From Chamaea fasciata (Eukaryota; Chordata; Aves; Passeriformes; Sylviidae), in NCBI GenBank assembly GCA_029207755.1, contig JARCOQ010000003.1:87749994-87813993 (forward strand): a stretch of DNA of 64,000 nucleotides, in the 5' to 3' direction. Below are positions 37,162 through 48,583 of the stretch, in pieces. Under the pieces are notes generated by a model. The model searched no databases and was not told the origin of the DNA. It saw only the letters and a program-made list of their open reading frames with translations. Position 1 is the stretch's first letter; each line of letters begins with the position of its first letter. The position numbers and the translations under genes were made by a program.

Positions 37162-38820
37162 TTGTGCTCTCTTGGGGTATATTTAGTGACTGTGACTTGT
37201 GTGTTGCAAATATTTTAAGATGCTTAGAACGTTGTCCCCTATAATTTCTGTTCCTCATCCCCTTGCATTTATATATTTCCAGTTGTTAAAAAGAAAACGA
37301 AAAAAAAAAAAAGCACACTAGAGTAAGACCTCAGGAGAGCAGGAATAATAATGCTCAGCGGTGATGTGCCATTTTCTGCAACTGCTCCAACACTTTTTGT
37401 TCTGACTTTATTGAAGTATTTTTTTCAATAAGGAAAATACAGGGTTGCTTCCATCTAAACATTGTTTTGTTCTGCTTAACCTAGTAAATATTGGCATGAC
37501 AAAGTCTGTGTGCATGGGAAATTATTGTTTGTTTCCATTCAAGTATATCGTCTTTTTTCACTACTGCAGTGGTAACTGAGGGTTTTTTCCCTGTGCCCTC
37601 CTGATTTCATTTCACTTTCTGTGCAACGATGAAGAAAAGTGCTCTATGTGGACCAATCAGGCTACTTCAATCCCATAAAGGATTTCTTATGCAAATAGTC
37701 CCAGTGAGATTTTGCAATGTACTTTAGGAGAAATGCTGTGTTCATGGAAGTATCCTTTCACAGTGAGGTGTGTAAGCATATAGGCAAGAGCCTGCATGAC
37801 ACTGCTACTTTATTTTCACGTGCAGTGCAGAAAACAGACGTTTTTGTCTTGTGTTTATAATATTGAAATTAAGCTTGACACCTGATTTACATTTTTGAAA
37901 GCAGAACAGGCATAAGACAAAACTGCAGGAACACATTATGTTATTAAAAAAATAAAATCAACATATTCCAGCCATGCTTCATCCTTCAGTCTGCCTTTTG
38001 TTTGAGCTAACTTATGCCTGAAATCAGCATTTCTTGAGAAAACTTAGCTTCCTTTTATGCACTGATATCTGAGTCACAGAGGCTAATATTCTTTCAGACA
38101 GCACCTCCAATTATCTTTCTTGACAGCGGATGTTAAAAGCATATTCTTCTCCACCTAAATACTCTATTAGTTAATAATTAGTAGTTGTACAATTCAGTGT
38201 TTACATGTAAAGGAGTTTAATCTTCTGATGCAGGATTGGGACGTAATACTGCCAGTAGAAAAAGTAGAAAAATGGAATTTGATTCTGGTTTTACGTCTGA
38301 GATTACACCATTTGAGAGTACTGAGATTACCTTACCTTATGTGGAGTTACTCTGATTTATACTACTGAAATGAAAATCAAATCAAGCCTCACAGCTGGAT
38401 ACATTAAACAATTTTTGTTCACCCAGAATAATTTAGGATTGTATTGATCTGCATTATGGAACTGAACAGAAAACAGCAGGAGGGAAATCTGAGAAACAGT
38501 GTCTCAATTAGAACCTAGTAAAAGCTCTTAAGGTGCTTGTTGCACTGCCATGCTTGGCTTGATCATCCTCAGAAATCAATGAAGAACCTGCAGCCAGAAT
38601 CATGCATAAAAAATGCCTTGAACTTTTGAAGTGGTTTCTATGGATAGAAGGTAAAGAGTTGGGGTAGAGGAGAATACCACCAAAACCACTGTAGTCCTGT
38701 TGATTAAAAATTTGACTGACTTTAATTATTCCTGTCAAAGAAGTATAGCAAGCTAGGAAGTGAGAGACAGGGTGGTATAACAAGAGAAGGAAAACAGAGC
38801 AATAAAGTACGATTTGACTG
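37160..38820. other. EYS intron, nothing recognised
   Basis: AT-rich DNA with a short interrupted A run near 37,300. No exon, transposon or tandem array was recognised. Confidence 0.55.
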
Positions 38821-39390
38821 CTAGATTAATTCTCTGTAGGACAGAAGTTGCTGTGGTGTCACTAGTTTGTTCCTACTGGTATGTGTTTTGTACCAGTGGA
38901 TGTCAACATAAGGTGAAACCAGGAAAAAGAGAAATCCACTTGACACCCACTTCAAAAGTGGAAGAAAGTGGGAACAAAGAAAAAGGACAAAACCTGTTCT
39001 ACCTCTAGTGGTGGCAGTCATAGTTAAATGTATGTGTTGCTGAGAAGTCTGAGAATTCATCCTTTGGAAGAAGAAAGTGTTTCCATCATGAGATGACACT
39101 GCAACCCTTACTATAGAGTGGCTTAAGGGATCCATGCAGGCCTGTTGGATAACAGCAGGGATAGGCTGTAAGCTGTAAACTAATATAAAGCCACTTCTGT
39201 CATATTTGTCTTTCAATATTTTAGGCATTAACATGTATTTAATGTAGCTGAAGTACAATGCTTTAATATACTCCTTAGAGCCCACTGTTAACTGAATACT
39301 TACTAGCTCATGATCAAACAGTCCAGCTTTTTTTGTTCTCCAGCTGAAAATGGCTTCTGAATAAATGCATTGCAAAGAGGGAAATTGCAA
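38821..39390 (-). other. Longest open reading frame (189 codons), unrecognised
   Basis: An ATG-initiated minus-strand frame, opposite to EYS, with a stop near 38,821. The peptide has no signal sequence, zinc finger, cysteine pattern or repeat that I recognise. Hydrophobic patches (for example FVLFLCSHFLPLL and SGFLFFLVSPYV) are scattered. No initiation context, promoter or polyadenylation signal clearly belongs to it. It may be a chance opening or a decayed retrocopy, and it is not claimed as a gene. Confidence 0.2.
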
Positions 39391-40873
39391 ATAAACATTC
39401 TCAGGCGTCCCTATTTAAGAATGAGCACATAGAGGAGTATAAAATTGGCCTGTTTTATCAATCTGACTTAATAATTTAATAATGATGATTAAATCAATAT
39501 TATGTCTCAGAGTCACATCAATATGTACAAGAATCCAGCACCTCAAGGATATGCTACAGAGAAGAGACTTACTTGATTCAATTATTTATAATGAGAGTGT
39601 ATCAATAATCCTTATTTTTTCATGAATTAACATTTTCCCTCCTCACTATCTTCTTGCTTTCTGGAAGGAGTTAATTATTACAAAAGCTTACAGCTATTAT
39701 AGTGATCTTTAGCAGAGAGTGATGATATAATGACAACATTCCTGAAGAGTTAAAACACACTTCCTAGAACAATTTTCCAATTAAAGCATTGAACTATAGG
39801 AAGCTAATTTCCTTCCCACTCTGCTTACTTAGGTAAAGAAGTATATATTAACAAATTAAATGGTTTTGTTTGGCTCGGTTTTATCCTGCAGAAGTGACAG
39901 TGAGGGGTTTTTCTTACTAGCAGTCACCATAGCTACTGGCAAATAGCATTATGTTTGCTGATTCTCTCTGGTTTGACTACAGTTCTTTTTCAAGGAAAAA
40001 AAAAATAGGATGTGGCTTGATTGCTTTCAGAGAACAGAAACCTTACATAATAGCCAATTAATTATGTCTGAAAAGTCAGAGTCTCTGAGAAAGGGAGCAC
40101 TCTTCTTTATTCTACAGAGAACATCACTGTGAACTTTTACATCTGGTTTTAGACACCTGAATGCTTCAAAGATTTTCTCCCATTAAATGCTTTCATCTGT
40201 GTTTGACGCAGCTGGAAACAAATTTGCCGCAGTAAAATATGAATAATTATTCAGATGCCAACATTTGCAATTTTTTCTGTCTCCACCTATTTTCTCAATT
40301 TAGACAAACTTTAAGTTGCCTCAGACAATAATTCAGATTTCTTGCTTTCAACCACTTCCTAGGTCCAAGTGGTGTGTAAAATTAGCTGGTACTTTCATTT
40401 TGACTTACAGATTTTCCTAAATGCATAAGCACAACAATCTGTGCATGTTCAGAATTATATAGTATAAGAAGCTAGACGCAGGTTATACTGTCAGTTCTTT
40501 TTCTATCTTCAAATTTCTACAGGTATTTTTCACAGAGGAAAGCCGCTTAACTGAGGAGGTTTAAATTGGGATAAAAGTATTTATTGATTTATTAATGGTG
40601 TCTAATTATTGATTTATTAATTAAGAGTGACAACTGAACTAAGAATTCAGGATCAGTATCACCAATCCCACTGATAAACCACAATATCAGACCCTGCAGG
40701 ATGTTAATAAACACCTAAGAGTTTCCAAGAAACTTTCAATAACTTATTTATCCACACCCACACACAAGGCATGCACACCCAGTCCCTCATAGGCTGTGTG
40801 GATTTTGCAAACACTGAAAAGTGTGGGTCCACCACGTGGAGACCCTGCTGTGGAAATGTGGATGCTGAGCACG
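39391..40873. other. EYS intron, nothing recognised
   Basis: AT-rich DNA. A 15-base direct repeat TATTGATTTATTAAT occurs at 40,582-40,596 and 40,607-40,621. No exon was found. Confidence 0.55.
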
Positions 40874-41118
40874 TACTGACAGGACAAGGAGGCATGGCCT
40901 TAATCCTCAGTAGACTAAGTTTAGATTAGATATTAAGAAAAAATTCTTTACTGTGAAAGTGGAGAGGCCCTGAAATGGAGAAGTTGTGGATGTCGTCTCA
41001 GGATACCCCTGAAAGTGTTCAAGGCCAGGCTGGATGGAGCTCTGAGCAACCTGGGCTAGCCCATGGCAAAAGAACTGGAAGTTATTTAAGGTCCAACCCA
41101 GGTCTTCTATGATTCTAA
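40874..41118 (+). mobile_element. CR1 LINE, 3' end fragment
   Basis: It begins 'ctgacaggacaaggaggcatgg' in CR1 style and continues 'gattagatattaagaaaaaa', 'ttctttactgtgaaagtgg', 'gttcaaggccaggctggatgg' and 'ctgagcaacctgggctag'. It ends 'cttctatgattctaaat', a decayed CR1 terminus. It is 5' truncated and old. Confidence 0.9.
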
Positions 41119-41358
41119 ATCCTTCTCTGGAAAGTACTTTTCTGACTATGTGACTGTCCAACATAGGTGAATTATTGGCTTGGTCTATCTGTGTAGCTTT
41201 CAGACCAGTCAAAAAAGAGAATTCCCACCCTTTTTGATGGCATAGTGAGGGAATGAATGTCTTAGCAGGTCATATGCACCATACAAAACATTGGAAGCAA
41301 GGCATCTTGGAAATATTTGATTCAGTTTTGAAGCACTATCTTGATGATTGGACAACCC

Positions 41359-41360
<2 letters not shown>
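41119..41360. other. EYS intron between CR1 and poly(A)
   Basis: Unique-looking DNA with no recognised feature. Confidence 0.5.

Positions 41361-41395
<35 letters not shown>
41361..41395 (+). repeat. Uninterrupted run of 35 A
   Basis: Pure A run, preceded by GACAACCCCT and followed by TTGCATTAAC. No polyadenylation signal lies in the 40 bases before it. Confidence 0.95.
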
Positions 41396-41398
<3 letters not shown>

Positions 41399-42200
41399 CA
41401 TTAACAATCAATAGAGAAGCTGCAAAAATAGTTTATGGGCATTAAAAAGAGCATGTACAAGATCAAGTTTTATGAACAAATTTGATCATCCCAGTCCATT
41501 GTTTAAAATAACTTTGAAGGAGATTTAAAAAAAAATAATTCTGTAATATTACATATAGCATAACGGTGCAATAAACTACCACAAGAAGGACCAGAGAAGC
41601 ATAGTTTGACATATCAAATAATGTACGTATAGCTGCAGAAAGCATGGAGAAAACGATAATTTAACATTTCTGAGACAAACTGTAGCCAAATACACTTGCA
41701 TAACCATTATTTGGCTATTTAAGGTATCTGTCATATTTGTTTTCCCAATTAGATATACACATAGAGTTCAAAAAGAAAAGTGTCACATAAACTTGCCCTT
41801 GTCTGGTATAACTTTCCAGTTGTAGATGAATTCATTCAAAGCTCTGACAGATAATGCTGGCAGTGCCTGTTCAAGCTGTCTGTTCCACTTCTGTGTTGGA
41901 TGAAGGAATGTATGCCTGCATCTCATCACCCTGTTTGGCATGTTAGTGTGAGCCAGGTGCATTTGTATTAAGGAACTGAGCTGTGGAGAGAAGCAACTGA
42001 ACCATGGTTACCCATTCTGTACTACAGATTGTCCTGAGATGGTGTTGCCTCCAATAGGGGACGGTGCTGGCACTGAGGGATTGACTCCTGGCAAATTTGA
42101 CTGATAATGAAGTACCTGAAGGCCAGAGACTAGAGAAGTAGGACAGTAATTTACCTTCCCTTGTAGTTGGGTTTTTTTGCTAGATTGAGTTTTTCCTTAG
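41396..42200. other. EYS intron, nothing recognised
   Basis: AT-rich DNA with no supported feature. Confidence 0.5.
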
Positions 42201-42205
42201 GTTTT

Positions 42206-42250
<45 letters not shown>

Positions 42251-42322
42251 TTTGTTTGGTTGGGTTTGGGTTTTTTGTTTTGTTTTCTTTTGTTTTCTTT
42301 TGTTTTTTGGTTTTTTTGTTTA
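42201..42322. repeat. (GTT)14 microsatellite and T/G-rich extension
   Basis: A perfect GTT trinucleotide run of 14 copies at 42,208-42,249, followed by about 70 bases of T runs broken by single and paired G. It explains poly-leucine and poly-threonine frames seen on the two strands. Confidence 0.95.
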
Positions 42323-44211
42323 GCTGTAGCATATCCTGTAAAATACCTTCAATTCTTTTAACTGTTCCAATATAATTTGTGTTTTCTGACACATTTGCAG
42401 CAAGAACCTATTGACTGGTAATATTTGCAGTCAGTGAAACTCACTAATGCACCTCTGTCTTTCATGAGATAGAGCAGTGTCACTCTTCTCTCGAGGCAGT
42501 TGGTACAGCCAAGGGTTTAACCTTCTGGAGATGCATCACATTTCATTCTTCTTTCAGACTCCAGTGAATACAATTCAGCATTGCCTTTAAAAGCTGAGTG
42601 TTTGTGTCTGCTAAGAAATATTGCACCTGCCGTGCTGATTTTCCTCCTTTCTGACAATAACTTTTAATTATTTTCATGTAAAATGTGAAGAGTGTCATAT
42701 AAGTATCATCTGGTATTGTTTCATATAATGTGAAAGATGGAGAGTAGCAGACATGAAATTAAATACTGCTCTGTGGTGTTCCACTCCTCAGAGGAAGGGA
42801 ACACCCAAGGGAATGCCTGTGGTTGAAAAGAAACAGCAAATGCCAGAGGGTCAAAACCAAAAAAAACTTACGAAGTTTTGTTAGTAAATTATACATGTCA
42901 TAGAAACTGGAATAAGTTAGTCCTTTATCTTCTGGTAGTAATAGAAACAAAATAATTTTTAAAAAAGGGGGAAGACAGGGACAAGGATATCACGTGTCCT
43001 GGGTCCAGCATCTATCTGTCCAACAAGGTGTCCAGGGTCCAGGGAGTGCCACTGATTCTTTTAATAGTTTTTCCCACCCTGAGGCTACATTTCTCACATT
43101 CCATGCAACTGAGTCATCATGCACACATTCTTCTATACCTTCCTGGAAATGGGTCAGAGGGCTTCAGAGGTTTTCAGTGGTCTCATCCCCCACTGACCTG
43201 TCTTGCCCACTTTTTGACCTCATTCCTGTCCTTGAGCTGTACTGTGCTGTGCTTTTCTCCAGGACCCCAAATCAGGATGCATGTCCCAGAAACCGGTGCC
43301 CTACCTCCATATGGCCCTTTTTTCCAGCTGCATCCTGGTTTTATTTGCCCATTTACACAATATGTTCTTTGAAAGTTTTTCATTCTGTGCTGGAGAATGA
43401 GTGCCAGAACCACACTAACAGTATTTGATAGCTGCTCACTCTTTTGGCTCATAAATTAAAATTAATTAGTGTTCCATCTCATTAGTATAGGAGAGCACTG
43501 GATTTCAGAGGACAGTGTATAATTGAAGAGAGTAATTTTTTTCTTAATTAGGTTGAAGTCCTTTCTTCTGCTGTCTGTATATTTTGAAATATTCTGAGAC
43601 ATTTCTTCTCTCTTCCTTAAACATGCTAACTGGTCATGCTGAGTTGCTATTGTTAAGTGTTGGGTAAATCGGTGGCCAAACAAATTGCTCACAATTACAT
43701 TTCTTAACCTGCAACAGAGTCATTGCTCTATCATCATTGCTAAACCTTACTGTTTTATTGAGCAAAACCTAAATTTACCTTCATGGATTCTGCATTTTGC
43801 AGTAAAGTTTTAGTACTTGATAATGGAAACAAAACTGGACATTTCCATATAATTTCTCAGGAGCTGGAAGAATTTATTTCTGCATTCCTGAACATCATTT
43901 AATATTTACATCTTATTGGAATACATTTCATTTATGAGATCACTAAAAGGTTTGGTGATTAATTTTATTTTTCATTAGTGCATATTGCATCTCTTCAGTG
44001 TTTTTTTCCCTTTCTCAATTATCAGAACCCAAGCTACTTATTGCATAGATTGTGTGACTTATTTTCAGGTGGTTTTGGTTCAAGTACACATGCACAGTGA
44101 CTCTCCAAGACACACAGATAAGATGGCATATTTCATAAAATAGATTTCTGAATCTGGACTCTTAGCTGTTGAAATTCTGTGTGCAAAAGGAAATGTGTAT
44201 CCTGGAAATCA
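42323..44211. other. EYS intron; 42,985-43,430 GC-richer and unexplained
   Basis: Mostly AT-rich. From about 42,985 to 43,430 the composition is more balanced. Two plus frames (144 and 114 codons) and one minus frame (89 codons) overlap there. None resembles a known protein. The block may be an old transposon fragment that I do not recognise. Confidence 0.45.
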
Positions 44212-45366
44212 CAAGATCATACAACAGCTAGTGTTGGAAAGGACCTTAAAGATCATCTAAGTTCAACCCCACTGGCATGGGCAGGAATGCTATTCACTAG
44301 ACCAAGTTTCTCAGGGCCCAATCCAACCTGGCCTTAAACACTTCCAGGGATGAGTTATCCACAGCCTCACTGGGCAACCTGTTTTAGTGCTTCACCATCC
44401 TCTAAGTAAGGAATTTCTTTCTAACATCTAATCTAAACCTGTCCTCTTTCAGTTTAGAACCATTGTCCCTTGTCCTTGTCACTATTTTCCCGTATAAAAA
44501 GACCCTCCCTCCTTTTCACAGGCCCCCTTAATTTACAGGAAGGCCACAGTGAGGTCTCCCCAAAGATTTTTCTTTTCCAGGCTGAACAACCGCAACTCAC
44601 CCAGCCTGTCTTCTTTGGAGAAGTATTCTCCTCTGGTCATCTTTGTGATCCACTCTAATAGGTCACGTCTTTCTTGAGTTGAGGACCCCAGAACTGAATG
44701 CAGTAATCCTGTGGGCAGAGGGGAGAAGGAGAATCTCCTTCCTTGACCTGCTGCCCACTCCTCTCTGGGCTGTGACCACACACTGTTGGCTCATGTCCAG
44801 CTTTTCATCCATGAGAATCCCTTAGCCCTTCTCTTCTTTCACCATGCTCTGTTTGCATGCATTTCTTCTCCCAGGCTGTATTCACGTCTGGAATTACCCT
44901 GACTCAGTTTCAGCACCTTGCACTTGGCCTTGTTGAACTTCTTGAGGTTCCCAGTTCCCACTGTCTGTGTCACAGATGAAGACACTGAAGAGCACGAGTC
45001 CCAAGACAGAGCCCTGAGGGACACTGCTGCTCACCAGCCTCCACCTTGACACAGAGCCATTGACCACAGCTCTGGTTGTGGTTATCCAGGTCATCCATAG
45101 ACTCTGGTTGTGTCTATCTAGTCCCTACCCATGGAACAGTCCATGCATCAAATCCATGTCTCTCCAATTTGGAGATAAGTATCATCTCAAAGACCTTACA
45201 GAAGTCTGAATAGATGGCATCTGTCAGTCTTCCCTTGTCAACTGTTGCCTTCACTCTGCCACGGAAGACCACCCAATTGGTCAGGCACTATTTGCCCTTA
45301 GCAAATTCATCCTGGCTGCCTTGGGTCACCTCCTTGTCTTTTCTGTGCCAAGAATATTCTAAATAT
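44212..45366 (-). mobile_element. CR1 LINE, long fragment with reverse-transcriptase remnant
   Basis: The plus strand reads CR1 in antisense from its 3' end ('gttggaaaggaccttaaagatc', 'ggcaacctgttttagtgctt', 'gaatttctttctaacatc', 'gtccttgtcac', 'gtgaggtctccccaaag', 'ggctgaacaaccgcaactc'). It continues through the RT region, where the minus strand encodes [19 protein letters not shown] (within 44,894-45,094), to 'cagaagtctgaatagatggc', 'ttggtcaggcactatttgcc' and 'gtcacctccttgtc'. Stops and shifts interrupt the frame. About 1.15 kb survives, making it one of the two longest CR1 pieces here. Confidence 0.92.
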
Positions 45367-46340
45367 TCTTGGAAACGATCGATAAGACAGATATAATGTT
45401 AAATCATTTTTTGTCATTGTTTTGAAACATTAATGAGATTTTTTTTTACATAGTCATCAAGGATTCATAAAGTATGCATCTATAAGCATATCGAACAAGG
45501 TCGAACTTTAGCTTAGGACCCAAAGACAATAAACCAGAAAAGAAATAATAAAATAAAAAGGAAGTTGGACATTCAAATTTTAACTGGCACGTCTGAAGTT
45601 ACAGAAAGAAGTGCCATACCCTTTCTGTAGAAGCAGCAATATGACAAGAATAGTAATTTTTTGGCAGTTGCAGGTACACAGTAAATGTCTTCCTGAGCTT
45701 CTTGTGGAGAATACTTTTCCTTAAAAAGCCCAGAGGGAAAGACATATCATATAGCAGAAATATGTCAAGGAAGCATTATCTGGAAACTATTCAAAAGACT
45801 GAGCTGCAGTGCTTGAAGAAGAGCAATGTTACAGAAACAATACTTTTTCATGCATGTTTCAAAATTTAAAAAGCTGAAAATGTTTTCAAAAACTTAGAAT
45901 CTAATTAGTGAGAGGTAGGATAGACGTGGGTTGTTGTCATATGCATTTGCATAAAAATAATTGGAAGTCATGTCATCAGCTGCAACATTTAAAAGAGTGT
46001 AGAGTTAAAACATGAAGGTTGAATCAGTTTCTCTGGGGCTGATGGGGGAAGATGCTGAAGTATGACAAGCCAGCATAACAGATAAGAAGGAAAGGTCTAA
46101 GACAAATTATGATTAATTATGTAAAATATAAACTGAAGCCCTTGGGAAACTGAGAGATTTTGATTCCCTCATAATTTTGAAACATTCTGAATATGCTTCC
46201 TAAGACTAGACAAGGCATTAAGAGTTGGAGGTACCTATACTATTCACTCTTACCTTGCCTTTGCCGACTACAGCAAGAAAGGTTTAAAAATTTAGAACTG
46301 ATAAATGAAATGCTGCAAGGAATGATGCCATCAATATACG
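45367..46340. other. EYS intron, nothing recognised
   Basis: AT-rich DNA with no supported feature. Confidence 0.5.
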
Positions 46341-46361
46341 TCAAGGTCAAGGTCAAGGTCA
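46341..46361 (+). promoter_or_regulatory. Three overlapping TCAAGGTCA nuclear-receptor half-sites
   Basis: The hexamer AAGGTC is repeated so that TCAAGGTCA occurs three times in 21 bases. TCAAGGTCA is the extended half-site of estrogen-related receptors and NR5A (SF-1/LRH-1) receptors. A further 'aggtcaagtcaa' lies about 50 bases on. The match is visible; binding or enhancer function is inference. A simple hexamer microsatellite is the plain alternative. Confidence 0.4.
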
Positions 46362-48442
46362 GTGATCAGTTCTAGCAAAATCTTTCTAGACTGCTCAGTC
46401 TGTGAAGTCACTAGGTCAAGTCAAAATATTCCTTTCCCTTGGCTGAAAGTAGCCATATGTTAACCCCAGGATGCAAACACATTTTTATTTTGTAGATGAC
46501 AGTTTATTAGTCCCTGCATAATGTAGTTGCATTCTTGAGGCTATTTTTTCTTCACAGGAAATTCCTTGAAATGTCTGTGGAACTACTAACAGACCATATA
46601 AAAAAGGATTTTGGTTGATGCAGTTTTCTGAATCAACTGGCTACTGCAAAAATAAATCAATGTTATTAATTCACCATCTTCCAGTGCCCCAGAGGATTGT
46701 GTTGTAGGAAAGAAGCAGGATTAGAGTCTGAAATGGTCTGGAGAGGGTTGTACAGTGGAGCCTTTCTATTCCTCTCAAAGGACCTGGAGCCTGTGGAAGC
46801 AATTTCGCATCATTACTTGCACCACTGATAGTTGTGGCATTTTACCTGGTGTTCTGCTTGTTAATTACAGATGAGGAGTGCCAGTTTTGAAGGAGTATTT
46901 GATGGTGAGAAGAAACTAATAATGTGTATTCCACTTGAGAAATCCTAACTAGGGGTTGTAACTCTTGACAGTTCTTGGTGGAGAAAAGTGGCCATTTTTT
47001 ATCAATGGCTAATTTGTCTTGAAAGCATAAATGTTTTGGCAAGCTGGGAATCTACTAATAACAAAAAGTTACTGCTTGACTGTCGTTCCTGCAGATTGAA
47101 GTTTTTTACACTCTGCTGATCATTGCTTATTTATTTTTCTTTATTTTTCATTGGCTTTATTATCTCAGAGTAGGGCTGAGCCTGATACAGTGAAAATCAG
47201 ATTAGAAGCAGTTCGCTTCATCTGATTCAGTTTTCATTAAAATCCTTTAAATAATGCATTAGTACACATTGCATCTGACATACCTAAAGGTATGATCCTG
47301 TTCTGACCTGCTCAACCTATGTGGACGCTTGGTAATTCCATCATGCTTTAACTCAATGTAAATTGGACTTCTGCTGCAACAATCATAAATGTTCTTAATG
47401 CTTTCTTGAGTTTTTATGAAGCCTGCATGCTACCAGTTTTGCTCTAAATGGTTTCTGCCTCAAGGATGATTATAAAATCATTCCTAACAGCTTCCTTACA
47501 ATTTATTTTTTATATTAGAAAAATAAATTTTCTTCGATTCAAGTCTATATACTTTCTTTCCAAGCAAGCCTCTGAAATATGTGGAAAAAATTGACATTGC
47601 ATTTTTAAAGCCACATTTATAAATGTGTTTACCTGAGCAGATGTGGTTTGCAATACTGTATCAGTAAAGGATCTTAACAAATTCCACAAGACCTAAAAGG
47701 GGAAGCAGAGGAACAGAAAAACAATTGCCTTTTAGAAAGAAAGGTTGCAGGATAGTATGAGAGGTGCAGGTATTCTGTGGGCATATTGTGTTCTGCAGAT
47801 AAACTGTCAGAAGTCTGAAGCAATGTGATGCTGATTTACTGCTCAAATATGAAACCTCTTCTGAAGACCCAGATGACAAAGAACCATCATTGTTGATTCC
47901 ACAAGGAACACTCATCCCCTTAAATCACTTCTGGTGAAATATCTTTTTCTGATGCTAAGGGTTATGGCAATTTTCTTTCAAATGAGACTTTGGGCATGAG
48001 TCTTAGTTGCCTTAGTTGCTAAACTTTTAGAAATTTGCTATAAATTTCCAAGATTCAAAAATACATGCGGCAGATTTACACCTGAGTAACCTACTGTCTG
48101 AAAAACAAGAGAGATTGTTGCAGTTCTGCTTGCAAACCCAAATAAATTATCATTTCCTGTCCAAATGTTCAGTTATCATTCAGCCACTATTGTTTTCCTT
48201 CCTAAAAAAGGCCACCCTTCAGTGGTAGAAAAATGGATCTTTAAGGATATTTTTCAATTTGATTTATTTTCTTCAGGAATTGTGCTTTGATGTTCCATAG
48301 CTGAAGTCATGATGAGCTTCACACATTAGTAAGGCACTCAATCACTTTATTATACAGAATACAGTCAGATTACAATTTATGACCAAATTTGTATCCCTAC
48401 CTTGAGTTCTTAGAAGTGAATTCTTTGTTTGTTTATTCAGGT
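46362..48442. other. EYS intron, nothing recognised
   Basis: AT-rich DNA with no exon or transposon recognised. Confidence 0.5.
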
Positions 48443-48583
48443 GGGGGTATTGTTGGGGTTTGTTGGGGTTTTTTGTTGGGGTTTTTGTTGGGGTTTTTGT
48501 TGGGGTTTTTTTTTTTTTTTGTTTTTGTTGTGGTGTTTTGGTTTGGGGTTTTTTGGTGCTTGTTTTGGTTTTTTTTTTTTTTT
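48443..48583 (+). repeat. G-run / T-rich tract with quadruplex potential
   Basis: Six runs of four or five G start at 48,443, 48,455, 48,465, 48,478, 48,490 and 48,502. They are separated by loops of about 6-9 bases in a TTGTTGGGGTTTTT-type repeat, followed by long T runs with scattered G. This is a low-complexity repeat. The regular G runs make a G-quadruplex on the plus (EYS-coding) strand possible. Confidence 0.85.

Noticed and set aside
37070..37258. Frame with a long poly-phenylalanine run
   Set aside because: It is the reverse strand of the 56-A run.
42167..42392. Frames with poly-leucine and poly-threonine/lysine runs
   Set aside because: They are translations of the (GTT)14 and T/G-rich microsatellite.
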